Shown: positions 29,374 through 41,847, numbered from the stretch's first letter. The stretch is 64,000 bases of DNA from Arsenophonus sp052171275 (GCA_052171275.1 CM125795.1:62001-126000); one strand, 5' to 3'. Notes: generated from the sequence alone by a model not told the origin. Made by a program: numbers and translations.

Positions 29374-31344
29374 CTATTTTTTCAATTTATCATAACGCTG
29401 ATTTTCGATGTGTTCAATTTTTTCTACAGGAATAAAATAATCAATATTTTTATTGAAACTTCTATTAATCCAGACATATATAATACCTATAAATCCTATA
29501 ATTGCTAACCACCAAATATGCCAGATCATAGCAAAACCAAAGATTAAACAAAACGATGAGATAATTATTCCATCAGAAGTATTTTTTGGCATATGAATAA
29601 TTTTATATTCACTTGGTTTTTTATATGCTATACCTTTTTCTTTCATATACCACCAAGCATCACGCATATTAATTTGTGGCTCTTTAGCAAAATTATAAAA
29701 TGGCGCTGGAGATGATGTTGACCATTCTAATGTGCGACCATTCCATGGATCACCAGTATAATCGCAGTTTTTATCGCGATTTCTAATACTTACAATTATT
29801 TGAATGACCTGACATAAAATTCCAATAGCGATTAAAAGAGTACCAAATGAAGCAATTGCTAACATAGAATGATATTCTGGATCAATATTTTGACTTAAAC
29901 GACGAGTCATTCCCATAAACCCAAGTATATAAAGAGGCATAAAAGCAATAAAGAAACCAGTTATCCAAAACCAAAAAGCACGAATACCCCATTTTTCATT
30001 TAGTATAAATCCAAAAGCTTTTGGAAACCAATATGTCATACCGGCAAAACAACCAAAAACAACACCACCGATAATAACATTATGGAAATGGGCAATTAAA
30101 AATAAACTATTATGTAGAACAAAATTTGCACCTGGAACAGCTAATAATACACCAGCCATTCCTCCAATAGAAAAAGTAATAATAAATCCTATAGTCCAAA
30201 GCATCGGTGTTTTAAACTCTATATGACCATGATACATTGTAAATAACCAATTGAATATCTTTACTCCAGTTGGAATAGCAATGATCATAGTAGCTATGCC
30301 AAAAAATGCATTGACATTTGCTCCAGCACCCATTGTAAAAAAGTGATGTAACCAAACTATAAATGACATTACAGTAATAGCAATTGTTGCAAAAACTAGA
30401 GAATTATAACCAAATAAACGTTTTTTAGAAAAAGTTGCAGTAATTTCAGAAAACACACCAAAAATAGGTAATACTAATATATAAACTTCTGGATGACCCC
30501 AAGCCCAAATTAAATTAATATACATCATCATATTACCACCCATATCATTAGTAAAAAAATGTGTATCTAAATATCGGTCAAGAGTAAGTAATGTAATAGC
30601 AACTGTTAATATAGGAAATGCTGCAATTATTAGTATATTAGCACATAGTGCTGTCCAGCTAAAAACCGGCATTTTCATCATCGACATACCATGTGCTCTC
30701 ATACGTAAGATTGTTGTAAAAAAATTTATTCCAGTCAACGTTGTACCAATTCCTGATATTTGTAAACTCCATATCCAATAATCAACTCCAACACCAGGAT
30801 TGTATTCCTTCCCTGATAATGGAGGGTAAGCCAACCAACCTGTTTGAGCAAATTCACCAATACCTAATGATAAATTAATTAAGATAACTCCAACTATAAA
30901 TAACCAAAGACTAAGAGAATTTAAGAATGGAAAAGCCATATCACGAGCACCAATTTGCAATGGTACAATTAAATTCATTAAACCAATTACGAAAGGTGTT
31001 GCCATAAAAAAAATCATGATAACACCATGAGCTGTAAAAATTTGATCGTAATGATAAGGAGGCAAAAAACCGACAGCACCAGATGATGATAATGCTTGAT
31101 GACATCGCATCATGATTGCATCTGCAAAACCGCGAATTAGCATAACTATGGCGAGGATGATATATATAATTCCAATTTTTTTATGATCTAGGCTAGTTAG
31201 CCATTCATTCCATAGCCATTTCCATTTATTAAAATAAGTTATAATTCCTAATATAGATATACCAATTAATAAAATAGAAATTACAGTGATGATAATAATT
31301 GGCTCATGAATAGGTATTGCATTAAATGTTAATTTACCAAACAT
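29374..31344 (-). CDS. cyoB: cytochrome bo3 ubiquinol oxidase subunit I
   Basis: Catalytic heme-copper subunit: oxidises ubiquinol, reduces oxygen to water and pumps protons. The 656-residue protein has the heme-ligand segment FTAHGVIMIFFMATPF near residue 103, the copper/tyrosine block WAWGHPEVYILVLP near 280, VWLHHFFTMGAGANVN near 330 with the copper histidine pair, and HNSLFLIAHFHNVIIGG near 408 with the two heme histidines. It is about seven residues shorter than E. coli at the C-terminus. All redox-centre ligands are present, so aerobic respiration by bo3 is retained. It follows cyoA by 69 bases. Confidence 0.97.
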   Translation of the reverse strand: MFGKLTFNAIPIHEPIIIITVISILLIGISILGIITYFNKWKWLWNEWLTSLDHKKIGIIYIILAIVMLIRGFADAIMMRCHQALSSSGAVGFLPPYHYDQIFTAHGVIMIFFMATPFVIGLMNLIVPLQIGARDMAFPFLNSLSLWLFIVGVILINLSLGIGEFAQTGWLAYPPLSGKEYNPGVGVDYWIWSLQISGIGTTLTGINFFTTILRMRAHGMSMMKMPVFSWTALCANILIIAAFPILTVAITLLTLDRYLDTHFFTNDMGGNMMMYINLIWAWGHPEVYILVLPIFGVFSEITATFSKKRLFGYNSLVFATIAITVMSFIVWLHHFFTMGAGANVNAFFGIATMIIAIPTGVKIFNWLFTMYHGHIEFKTPMLWTIGFIITFSIGGMAGVLLAVPGANFVLHNSLFLIAHFHNVIIGGVVFGCFAGMTYWFPKAFGFILNEKWGIRAFWFWITGFFIAFMPLYILGFMGMTRRLSQNIDPEYHSMLAIASFGTLLIAIGILCQVIQIIVSIRNRDKNCDYTGDPWNGRTLEWSTSSPAPFYNFAKEPQINMRDAWWYMKEKGIAYKKPSEYKIIHMPKNTSDGIIISSFCLIFGFAMIWHIWWLAIIGFIGIIYVWINRSFNKNIDYFIPVEKIEHIENQRYDKLKK

Positions 31345-31413
31345 ACTTGTTTATTCCTTAATATCGACATAAGTAGAATGATTAATATGTATTAATTTAT
31401 CACATCAAACATT

Positions 31414-32301
31414 TCATTTTTTTGGTTTATTAGCATGGTTGATATGATGTTCATGGTGAAATTTTAATATAACTTCTTCATAGAGATTTGCCTTTACGCT
31501 TGAAAAATAAATGACAGGAACGTTTTTGCTTGGTTTAGCTAATTCATTAAATGCAGTGATATTATCTAGCTTTTTAGTTGATGTTTTTACTTTTCCTACC
31601 CATTTATCAAAACTTTCTATATCAGGAGTTGCAATTACATTAAATTTCATATTGGAAAAGCCATGACCACTATAACTTGATGAAAAACCTTTATAGATAC
31701 CAGGTTCATTAGCGATTAAATGAAGCTTTGTTTGCATGCCAGCCATTGCATAAATTTGTCCGCCTAGAGCTGGTATAAAAAAAGAATTCATTACGGAATA
31801 AGCTGTTACTTTAAAATTAATTGGTATACCTACAGGAATAGCAATTTCATTAACTGTAGCTATATTTTTTTCTGGATATATATATACCCATTTCCAGTTG
31901 GTAGAAATAACTTGAATATTAATAGGTTTTTTATCGCTTTCCAGTGCTTTATAAGGATCAAGTTGATGTGTAGTTTTCCAAGTAATAATAGCAAGAATGA
32001 TAATAATAATTATTGGAATTGTCCAACAAATTAACTCAATTTTATTTGAGTGTTCCCAATCTGGCCAATATGTTGATTGTTTATTATTTATTCTATATTT
32101 TCTAGCAAAGGTAAATGTCATAAAAATTACTGGAATAACAATAAGTAACATTAAACAAAGCGCGGTTAGTATCAATTTTTTTTGTTCAATACCAACGGTA
32201 CCTTTTGGATCCATTAATACCATATTACAACTAGTTAGTAAAAATGTGATAGCAAGTAGCAAAATGATTCGAATAATTTCTTTGTATTTTATAAGTCTCA
32301 T
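31414..32301 (-). CDS. cyoA: cytochrome bo3 ubiquinol oxidase subunit II
   Basis: Membrane-anchored subunit II with a periplasmic cupredoxin-fold domain (without copper in this family). The 295-residue precursor has a lipoprotein signal: basic N-terminus, hydrophobic stretch and lipobox LLTSC with Cys25, the same position as in E. coli. Two membrane helices follow (about 42-65 and 88-107), then the domain with SVMNSFFIPALGGQIYAMAG and YSGHGFSNMKFNVIA. It is about 20 residues shorter than E. coli because the histidine/methionine-rich C-terminal tail is reduced. First gene of the operon cyoABCDE, read leftward. The upstream gene of E. coli (ampG) is not recognisable. Confidence 0.96.
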   Translation of the reverse strand: MRLIKYKEIIRIILLLAITFLLTSCNMVLMDPKGTVGIEQKKLILTALCLMLLIVIPVIFMTFTFARKYRINNKQSTYWPDWEHSNKIELICWTIPIIIIIILAIITWKTTHQLDPYKALESDKKPINIQVISTNWKWVYIYPEKNIATVNEIAIPVGIPINFKVTAYSVMNSFFIPALGGQIYAMAGMQTKLHLIANEPGIYKGFSSSYSGHGFSNMKFNVIATPDIESFDKWVGKVKTSTKKLDNITAFNELAKPSKNVPVIYFSSVKANLYEEVILKFHHEHHINHANKPKK

Positions 32302-32348
32302 TTAGTAATTCCAAATAAGAAAATGGTTATTATTATTTTAATATGGAT

Positions 32349-32378
32349 ATTTTACGGTAAGGTTTATATTTCTGTAAA
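32349..32378 (-). promoter_or_regulatory. candidate sigma-70 promoter of the cyo operon
   Basis: On the minus strand TTTACA (32378-32373) and TAAAAT (32354-32349) are 18 bases apart, each one mismatch from consensus. A start near 32342 would leave about 40 bases before the cyoA ATG. I see no clear ArcA or Fnr site. Confidence 0.35.
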
Positions 32379-35300
32379 TAACTGCAAGAATTAAAATTCT
32401 TATTTTTTTCACTTTTCTTTAAAAGTATTAAATTTAAGATTAAATTTTTATAGAAGAGTTTAAGTTATAACTCAATGCTTTAATAATTATTTGAATTAGA
32501 TGATTTTATCATTAATATTAAAATAGATAAATGAAATACAAGTAGTTATTTTTCTATATTTAAAATTAATTTTATGGTAAATAATTGTTAATTTTAATAT
32601 TTTATTAGATATTAAATAATAAATAAAATTATTACAAATAGATTGTGTAAACTCATCATATTTTTTTATATGGTCAAAATTATATTCATATATATCAATC
32701 AATTTTATGATGATAAAAATTATTAAAAAGTTTGTTATCAAGTTAACGATATTTAAATATTTTTATCATTAAAGATAAAATTTGAATTATTATTCATATA
32801 ATAAATATTATATATTATAATATTAATTGTATATATAAAAGTTTCATGATTAAAATTAAGAATTGTTAAATATATTGATTATCTAAGTATAATATAAATA
32901 ATTATTAATAAAATGATATTGTTATCAATTAAGATAAAATAAGATAAAAAATCTTTATAACAATAAAGATAGTTTGTAGAATATATTTATAATTGTAGTT
33001 AATGACTATTAGATATTTTTATATAAAACAATATATTGATAATTTTATAATGATAAAATTTTTTAAATAAGATTTTGCATAAATTTATTATTAATTTATG
33101 AAAATAAATATATATTTTAATTATTATTTTATTAATAGAATAAATTTTAAACATTAAAGAGAAACTCTAGTGTTTTAATATTTAAAATTACGTTTTTATG
33201 TTTTAAAAAAAATAATAAGAAATTCTATATCAGAGATATTTAATTATTTAAAATATTTTAACTAAATAATCTAAATAATTCTTATTAATTATTATTAGAT
33301 TAAAATATTAAATAATATAAATAAATATAGTAATATTATTTTTAATATAAAATCTATTAAAAACTAATTAATATATATTTTTTGATAGCAAAATTTATAT
33401 ATACTAATATTAAGCTTATAGAAATTAAAATTCTATAATTTTATCATCTTAAATCATTTTAGATTAACTATCTTATTTAAAGAAATTAATAGATAAATCA
33501 TATCTGCTATTATAAATTACTTCAATAAAGGATTTATGCTTTTAAGAGTTAAAATATTTAAGATTAGTTGCATATTACCATGTAGTTTTTCTATTAGTTT
33601 AAAATGACTCTATGTATTTTAAATATATAGTAATATAATAGAGTTAATTTATTATCTTTTATTTGATTTAAAATAGTTTTTATATAATGTTTATTCCTTA
33701 TCAGATTTTTTATTATTCTCATTGATTTCTAAATATAGTTATTAGTTTTTAGTATTACTGATTTTTATCTATCTATATATTTATTTATTTTTATAATATA
33801 TAATATATTAATATTATTAAATAAACAATAAATAAGCTTTATTAATTCATTATTAACTAATAAATAAATTTTTATTTTTATAAATATTAATATATTTGTT
33901 TTTATATGAAAAATATTTATTTATATCATCAATTCTTAGTATTTTACCTTTGATATTTATAATATGGTTTATATAGTTTTATTGTGAACAAAAGAATTTT
34001 ATTTATAATAAACTTAATTTTTTATATATTGATCTGATTAAATCAACTTCATAATGATAAATAATATGATTTTATTAAAATAATAAAATGTCTTTTCTAA
34101 ATTAGATTTTCTTATATTTTAGTATTTTAGTTAAATTATTCGTATATTTTTTTTGAAAAAGTATTCAAACTTTTCTGTTATAGCAAAAAATGAACTAAAT
34201 ATTATTATTAATTATAAATTAAAGATTATTTAAATATGCAATTTATTAATTACATTAATTAACTACAAAATATTTTTTAATTTAAAATATAAGTCTTTTT
34301 TAATTGATATACTATTTTATATAGTTTACTTATATTTAATATAAAATTAAGATTTTAATAATTAATATTAAATAATAAAGTATAATTATAACGATACTAT
34401 TTTATTTTATAGTTTATAAAATTTTTTTTATTTATTGATAGATCTAGTTTTAAAAAAGAAATTTTTCATTATTAAGAATGTATGAAATAATTTATAATAT
34501 AATAATTTTTATTATTTTATTGTACTATTAAATAATTAGTATTCATTTTATATAACAATAAATATAATCACTTTTATTATATTTTTAAATTATAATAGAT
34601 AATTAGTAATCTATAAATTATCATATTACGATTTAATTATTAGATAAAGTTATATGTATATATATTATTATAATTTGATAATTATCTATAAATACTCATA
34701 AACATATGATAATAAAATATTTTTGAAGGTAATAAAAATGTTTATTTTATATTATAAAAATAATTTAGATTTATAAAGGTAAAGCTATTTTTTATATTAA
34801 TAGAATTTTTCTTTATATTGTATAATATATTAATTAAGTTAATAATATTATTATTTTAATAAATAAATACTTTTTATTAATAAATTTATTAGCTTAATTT
34901 AATATAAATTATTTTATATTAACAAAATTAATTATAATAGAGATATAGAAGTAAAGTTTATAAATTAAAAGTTTTTATTTTAATAATAAGAAGTATATTC
35001 CTATTCAAAAAATATTGAAAGTTATCTTTTATTAATTATTATTTGGATAATAGTTAATAATAAATAATTTATTATATAATATATATAAATATATATATTA
35101 TATATATTGTATTAATTTTACAAATATACTCAAATATGTTCTATGACTAATTTATTTATTATTTAAAATAACTTAAATTTATTTTTGATTAATAGATAGA
35201 TAAATATATATTACTTAATATCATAAGATATATAATAGATAATTTATATTATTTATTTAAAATGATTTTATTAGATAAATTATCTTAGTTTAATGTTATA

Positions 35301-37430
35301 ATAAGAGATTATTTTTTATTAAAAAATAAAGATATATTTGATAATAAAATAACTATATCAACAATGTAAATGATAATTAAACATGTTTAAGATGAATTAT
35401 TATTTTCAATAATAATATTAAATATAAACTTATTCAATAATAAATAAAGTTGATATGAAATATAAGTTAAATTTTAAAATAAAATAATTATAAATGTTAT
35501 ATTAGTATTACAATAAATATTATAATTTTTATTTCTTAAAATAATTAAGAAAAAAGTATTTATAGTATCAATTATTCTTAGAATTACTATTTAAAGATTA
35601 GTAAGTAAAATTTTAAATAATTCATAAACGTAAAAAATAATAGTTTAAATAATAAAATTTTATGCTTTATTATAAAATCTATATAAAAAATAAAAAAAGA
35701 GGTTTATTTAAAGTAACGATTTACATTAAATGATATAAATAAATATATAAGCAATTTTATAAAAAATAAATAAAATGTAAATAATAAATATTATTAAAAT
35801 TAAATACCATAAAGTAGTATCAAAATAATTTAAAATAATATTTTAATAATTAAAGTTTAATTAATGATTTTTATTAATTAGATATGAGTGTCCTCTAAAC
35901 ATTATTTACTAGTAAACTACTAATAATTAGATTGTGTATAATAACAGTTAAATTATTGATTAAATATAAAATTAATTTATTATAAATTAATTTTATATCA
36001 TGATGTTTATTAAAATATTGTAATATTAATATAATTTTTATATCAACAAGAAATCTTCTTTTTATAAATATTTTAAATATCTTTTCTATTAAATAAAATT
36101 TATGAAATAACTATTTGTATGAGAAATAATTATATATAAAAATATAATTTAAATTAAAAAAAACTCTATAGTTAAAATATTGATAATAAATAAAATATTA
36201 CTAGTTAATAACTATACGTGTTAATTATTTAACAGCAACGCAGTCTGATATAATGATTTATTAATAAAATGATTTTAAATTTTTATAGATAAGATTTTCT
36301 TAGTTAAGAAAATATATTTTTAAAAAAATAGTATTTTTATATTAATTTTAATTATAAGTATTTTCATAATCGTTAATAATATAAATATAGAATAGTAAAA
36401 ATAGAAATAGCCTTCAAGAACTATATTTCATAAAATAAGTAAGTATTTATAATATCTTTATTATTTTTATTAAAAATGAATAGTTATATTATTATATTAT
36501 AGATTAAAATATTGATTATTTTTTTAAAAATTAAATTGCGTATTTTATTTTATAACTAATTTTCAGTAGGATATTTAGTTATTTTATAACTAAATATTAG
36601 TTAATACTTTATTAAAAGTATATTAAAATATTCGTTAATAATAGATTATTATATTTATTTTTATAAAAAAATTATAAGAACAATTATAAATCTATTAATT
36701 AATATTGTTAATATTATGATTTTAATTTTGATAAATAGTATTACGACGTAAGTTATTTTTTTACATATTATGTAAAGTTTAATTATATATTTTACAATTA
36801 AAATTTAATCTATTTACTTATAAAGTAAACTTTTAACTATTTTTTAAAAATTATCACCATAATATATTAGATAGTAGAAATATAGGAAATTTTTTAATAT
36901 TGCTGATACTATATAATTATAATTAGTTTCATTTAGTAAATGTAATTGAGTTTAGTTTATCATTATTAATAATCTTAAATGAAGATATTCTTCTTATAAT
37001 TAAATATTGAATTTTAATTTAATATTTTAATATAAATTTTATATCATTTAGTATAAAATAATCAAATTAAATATAAATAATATTAATAAGTAAATAATTA
37101 AATAATGAGAAATATAGAGAGAATGGTTTATAATAATATATTTTTATCAATTTAATTAAAATATCAATTTTTCTAATCATACTATATATAACACGCTTTT
37201 ATTTTCAGTTATAATACTAATATATTAATTTTTAATGAAAATTTTTTGAAATTATATAAATTATTATACTTTTATTTAAATTAATAAAATTTATTAATAT
37301 TTTAGTAAAAAAAATAAATAAATTGTATAATTAGTAACAATTTAAGTAAAAAATTAATAATTTTTTACTTATAAGATCAATTAATTAGTAAATTATATTA
37401 AAAATTTGTTAATATGGTAATTATAAACTT
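32379..37430. other. 5-kb AT-rich desert between cyoA and bolA
   Basis: E. coli has ampG and yajG here, both on the minus strand. No open reading frame of credible composition and no RNA gene is visible. A short minus-strand frame at 32496-32741 has no start signal and reads as low-complexity I/N/Y/K. The whole interval is about twice the length of the two expected genes, so it is not a simple fossil of them. Confidence 0.65.
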
Positions 37431-37751
37431 ATGAAAATAAAAACAATATCCGAGAAAATTGAAGAAAAGCTTAAATATGCTTTTTCACCAATATATTTAA
37501 TGGTTTCAGATGAAAGTAAACAACATAATGTTCCAAACGGTATTGAAAGTCACTTCAAAATTATTTTGGTAACAGAAAAATTTGTAGGACAAAGTATGGT
37601 GACTCGTCACCAAGCTGTTTATAAATTATTGGCAGATGAACTGTCTAATAGTATTCATGCGTTAGGGTTATATACTTATACTCAAACTGAGTTGAAACAA
37701 CGCCAAAAGACAGTATTTTCTTCATTTCCTTGCTTTAATAAAAAAGATTAA
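37431..37751 (+). CDS. bolA: BolA family transcriptional/iron-sulfur regulator
   Basis: Small cytosolic protein that pairs with monothiol glutaredoxin in iron-sulfur handling and, in E. coli, also regulates cell shape genes. The 106-residue product shows the BolA core: IEEKLKYAFSPIYLMVSDES, HNVPNGIESHFKIILVT with the conserved histidine, RHQAVYKLLADEL and IHALGLYTYTQTE. The ATG follows GGTAAT at a loose spacing. It keeps the E. coli position before tig, although tig is now dead. A 16-base palindrome (37753-37768) starts two bases past the stop. Confidence 0.94.
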   Translation: MKIKTISEKIEEKLKYAFSPIYLMVSDESKQHNVPNGIESHFKIILVTEKFVGQSMVTRHQAVYKLLADELSNSIHALGLYTYTQTELKQRQKTVFSSFPCFNKKD

Positions 37752-37768
37752 CTATTGTTAATTAACAA

Positions 37769-38118
37769 TTAAATTAGATTTGCTTTAAAAGAAATATTTT
37801 TAATAAAAATTAATAGTATTAAATATTTTTATTTATTAAATTTTTATAAAATTAAATAATATCAATTTTTCTAAAAACTATTTAAAATATTTTATTATTC
37901 ATTAATTCTTCTTTTTTAGATTCATTTCTTATGTACCTATATACGATATTGCGTCTATTTATATGAGTATTGAAATGTTTTAATTATAATAAATGTTAAG
38001 GATTATCAAAATGATAGATATAATATGAGTTTTTTTTAAAATTAGTATTTTAATAAAATAATATTCTAATTTATTTTATAGCTGACAAGTATCATGGATT
38101 CTTCTGAGATAATTAGAT
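37769..38118. other. spacer bolA/tig relic
   Basis: 350 bases, corresponding to the bolA-tig intergenic region of E. coli. Nothing further recognised. Confidence 0.6.
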
Positions 38119-39412
38119 ATAAGTTTCTATTGAAATAATTCAAAGTTTGCAGAGTTGTCTAACTATTTCAATTTCTAATATTTTTATTAAAATAATTAAT
38201 AATAAACTAGTAAATTTATCGAAAAATTTGTATTGCTGTTTTTCGTAAAGGCAAAGTGTTAAAATAATATTATTAAAACATTATTGTATTTATATACTAA
38301 AGAAAGTATTGGAAAATTTTATGCGACGTAATTTTATTAATATAATCACAGAGCACAGAAGATTAATTTATCTAGGGAATTAAAATATCAAATTAAAACA
38401 CTTCACAAAATCTATAGTGGATCTTATCTATATAGTTTAATTTGAAATATATACAGAAATTAAACTAAAAGGTCTAGAAAATATTATGGTTGGAAAACCT
38501 ATTGTTATGATAAAAAATAAATATCTTAATAAGATATTAGAAGTATTATATAAACAACAAGAAATTTAGGAAAAGAAAATGGAAAAAATCAATTAAAATT
38601 CGAGAGTAATTATCGATTTAATGATATAATTGATAGATATTCATTTAAATTTTGATTATAAAAGTAATTTTGTATTGATAATGAGTGAATAGATTATGAT
38701 ACTAAATTTTAAAATAGTATTTATAGGTTATCAAGAAAATAAAGAATTTATTATTTATATAAATTTTCCTTTAGATTATTTATACACAGAGTATTTAAAA
38801 AAATAAAATGATAAAATTTATCATTGTATTTAAAAAATAGAGCAATATATTATATTTACTAAAATTAAAAAAGAATTCATTAAAAAATTTGGTATTCCAT
38901 GATGGTTAACAATTTAAAGTTTATATATAAAATATGTAAAAATATGGAGTGCATAAATTTAGAGCAGCTGTTTGTAATCGAATTAAAGTGCAAGTATTTG
39001 ATAGTTAGTTAAGAAAAATAAAATTGGTGTATCTAATATTTTTATTAATAATAAAAATATTAGACGATAAAAAAAACTGCAGAACGTTTTTGATAAAAAT
39101 AAACAAATATTAGAATTACCGCATGAAATATTCGAAAATCAAGCTAAATATAGAGTAATTGTAATTTACTATTAAACGATGTTATCAATAAAAACTATTT
39201 AACTATATATAATTTTTCTGTGACGTCATTTATTAAATAGATAACCTTCAATTATGAAAATCTACCTGAAATAACAAAATACTACAGTAAAAATAAAAAT
39301 CTAATCAATTATGTTCGTAATTTTGTATTAGAAAAGAAATCTATTAAGATTTTATAAAAAAGCAGAAATAACAAATAAAGAAATTAAATTTGAAGAGTTA
39401 ATCAATCACTAA
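38119..39412 (+). pseudogene. tig: dead trigger factor gene
   Basis: Trigger factor is the ribosome-bound chaperone and prolyl isomerase. The full-length corpse (1,294 bases; the E. coli gene has 1,299) lies between bolA and clpP as in E. coli. The E. coli start ATG CAA GTT is here ATA TAA GTT, so both start and codon 2 are destroyed. Then V-S-I-E-I-I-Q-S-L-Q follows VSVETTQGLG. After a frameshift the ribosome-binding signature reads F-R-K-G-K-V (38241). Further matches are M-R-R-N-F-I-N (38322), E-I-Y-T-E-I-K-L-K-G-L-E-N (38444), F-R-A-A-V-C-N-R-I-K-V-Q (about 38959), L-P-H-E-I-F-E-N-Q-A-K-Y-R-V-I-V (about 39117) and F-E-E-L-I-N-H-stop at the end. Many stops and frame changes separate them. 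Confidence 0.95.
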
Positions 39413-41102
39413 TCAAGAATAATATTATGCAAATTTATAAGTAATATAATATTACTTTATTTAGTTTTTTTAAAAAAAAATATTATATTGATTATTTTTA
39501 TTTATTGAAAATTATTTTATTTAAAAAAGAAATCTAATATATATCTTATATTTTTATAAAATATTTTAATTAGAAAAACATCTATATTTTTTGAAAAATA
39601 GTATCAATCTTTAGTATATTAAATGTTATTCAATACCATTATTATTATATTCCTAATAAAATAATCCACTAATTATTTTATTAGGAATATAATACAGATG
39701 CTACTTAATTATTTATAATATTGATGACATTTAAAATATATTTAAAAAACTTATTTATTATTACAGAATTATTTTATGATTCATAAATAGTAAAAAATCT
39801 TTTTCAAAATTCAATTTAATTGTAATAGATATTTATAAACTATTAAATATAATAAATTACTGTATTTATATTTCTAATTATTTAAAATTAATATACTTTA
39901 ATTTTATCAAAAAATAACTTTTAATAATAATTAAAACATTAAAAAATATATGTTTATTAATTAATAAGTATTTTTTAAAAAAAATAATGTTATTAGAAAT
40001 AAATTAAATTTTAATTATTAATTATTAATAATATTTTACTATTCTATTCTGATATAGAAATTGAATATTTTATATATACATTAATTCCTTTACTAATGAT
40101 ATTTAAAATATAAAAAATACTTTAATTTATAAAAAGTATTAACGTAGATATTATTGATTATAAAAGTTATTTAATTTCATAAATTTCAAAATTAAATTCA
40201 TATGAATATAATTTAATAAAAATTAAAAAGCTTATATATAATAGCCGCCGTAAAATATTAAAGTAAGTAAATTAAAATGGAATAATATAAAAGTAAATAT
40301 ATTCTACAGTATAAAATAAATTTTACTAATAAAATTATAAGAGTAAAACTCCAAGACAAGCCTTTTGATTAGCATAAGATTAATAACGATTATTCGATTT
40401 ATATCCATATATACCTAACGTTTTAATGATAAAATTGAAATAAACAAATATAAATCAAGTAATCTTATTACTATTAAAATAGTTATATTAAATTAATAAT
40501 AAAAAGATTTTAGTTAGATTAATAATAATTTATAAGTAATTTTCAAAAAAAATAATAAACATAATAAATTAATTCGCATTTCTAATTACTAGAAATAATA
40601 ATATTAAAACTATTTTTAAAACTAATAAAATAAATGAACAAATGGATTTAATTTAAGATTCAATATAAATACATTTATTAATGCAATTGATAATAGCAGA
40701 TTATCTCCAAGTTAATTGATTTTAAAGATATAACTATTTAAATAAATTAAAATGCTAAAAATTATTAAGTTTTTTTCTAATCTATTCTTATACCATATTC
40801 TAAAAAAGCATATTATGCTATAATAGAGAGGGCAATGAATAAGATGATAATATGTTTTTGACGTCATATAAATACTATAACAATTGTTATTAAAATAACT
40901 AAAAAAATGAAATAATCCAAAGTTATTTAACATAATATTATGAATGAACTAATATTGCATAGACTCTTATATATAAGAATATGATATATATCATTTTTAA
41001 AAATAATTAAGTTTTATAATTATAGTTATTCTTATTTATCTTAAGTAGAATTAGATAAATTAATAATAAAATCATAAAACTTTTTAATTTGGAGATAGAA
41101 AA
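39413..41102. other. expanded spacer between the tig relic and clpP
   Basis: 1.7 kb where E. coli has only a short promoter region. No gene is credible; a 73-codon minus-strand frame at 40712-40933 has no start signal and no recognisable content. It holds the 23-bp inverted repeat at 39643-39694. The clpP promoter must lie near its right end, but I find no well-spaced sigma-70 pair and no CCCCAT heat-shock -10. Confidence 0.6.
39643..39694. repeat. 23-bp perfect inverted repeat, 6-base loop
   Basis: Bases 39643-39665 are the exact reverse complement of 39672-39694 around CCACTA, with two adjacent G:C pairs in the middle of the stem. It lies 230 bases past the end of dead tig. No T-run follows on either strand. 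Confidence 0.93.
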
Positions 41103-41726
41103 ATGTTATATGATAATAATCAAGATAACTCTACACAGCTGATGCAATTAATACCAGTAGTGATTGAACAGACATCACGAGGTGAGCGTTCTTATGATAT
41201 TTTTTCTCGTTTACTTAAAGAAAGAATTATTTTCTTAACTGGTCAGATAGAAGATTATATGGCGAATTTAGTAGTTGCTCAAATGTTGTTTTTGGAAGCC
41301 GAAAATCCTGATAAAGATATCCATCTTTATATTAATTCTCCTGGTGGAGTTGTTACTGCAGGTATGTCAATTTATGATACAATGCAATTTATTAAACCAG
41401 ACGTTAGTACAATTTGTATGGGGCAAGCTTGTTCAATGGGTGCTTTTTTGCTTACTGCTGGTGCTAAGGGAAAGCGTTATTGTTTATTTAATTCTCGTAT
41501 AATGATTCATCAACCTTTAGGTGGTTTTCAAGGACAGGCATCAGATATTGAAATTCACGCTAAAGAAATTTTAAAAATAAAATTCCGCATGAATGAATTA
41601 ATGGCTAAGCATACTGGTAAAAAAATAAAAGAAGTTGAAAGTGATACAGAAAGAGATCGTTTTTTATCTTCAGAAGAAGCGGTTAATTATGGTTTAGTAG
41701 ATAAAGTTTATATTAACCGCAATTAA
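41103..41726 (+). CDS. clpP: ATP-dependent Clp protease proteolytic subunit
   Basis: Serine protease forming the 14-subunit chamber that degrades proteins fed by ClpX or ClpA. The 207-residue precursor has the same length and catalytic numbering as E. coli: Ser111 in GQACSMGAF, His136 in MIHQPLGGFQGQA and Asp185 in DTERDRF. YINSPGGVVTAGM and the N-terminal propeptide before residue 15 are also present. TTTGGAG lies eight bases before the ATG. clpX follows 121 bases later, as in E. coli. Codon use is shifted to A/T like its neighbours, with no sign of decay despite the dead gene upstream. Confidence 0.97.
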   Translation: MLYDNNQDNSTQLMQLIPVVIEQTSRGERSYDIFSRLLKERIIFLTGQIEDYMANLVVAQMLFLEAENPDKDIHLYINSPGGVVTAGMSIYDTMQFIKPDVSTICMGQACSMGAFLLTAGAKGKRYCLFNSRIMIHQPLGGFQGQASDIEIHAKEILKIKFRMNELMAKHTGKKIKEVESDTERDRFLSSEEAVNYGLVDKVYINRN

Positions 41727-41847
41727 TTTCACGCAAATATACTCTCCTAAGCCAAATATAACTATATACATGATTAATTAGTAAAGATTTTTTATTACCT
41801 TCTTTGTTAAAATTATGGCGATAGTCAAAAAAAATGAGGTTATCTGA

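Noticed and set aside
32496..32741. 81-codon frame on the minus strand
   Set aside because: No ribosome-binding site, low-complexity I/N/Y/K composition, no similarity to any family I know; expected by chance in A/T-rich DNA.
33540..33640. Possible ampG fragment on the minus strand
   Set aside because: A short A-T match to the SATQF region of AmpG, but the flanking codons do not extend the alignment.
40712..40933. 73-codon frame on the minus strand before clpP
   Set aside because: No start signal and no recognisable content; phenylalanine, tyrosine and asparagine runs typical of A/T-rich noise.
40955..40985. clpP promoter TTGCAT with TATGAT
   Set aside because: The spacer is 19 bases and the words are common in this composition; I could not separate it from background.
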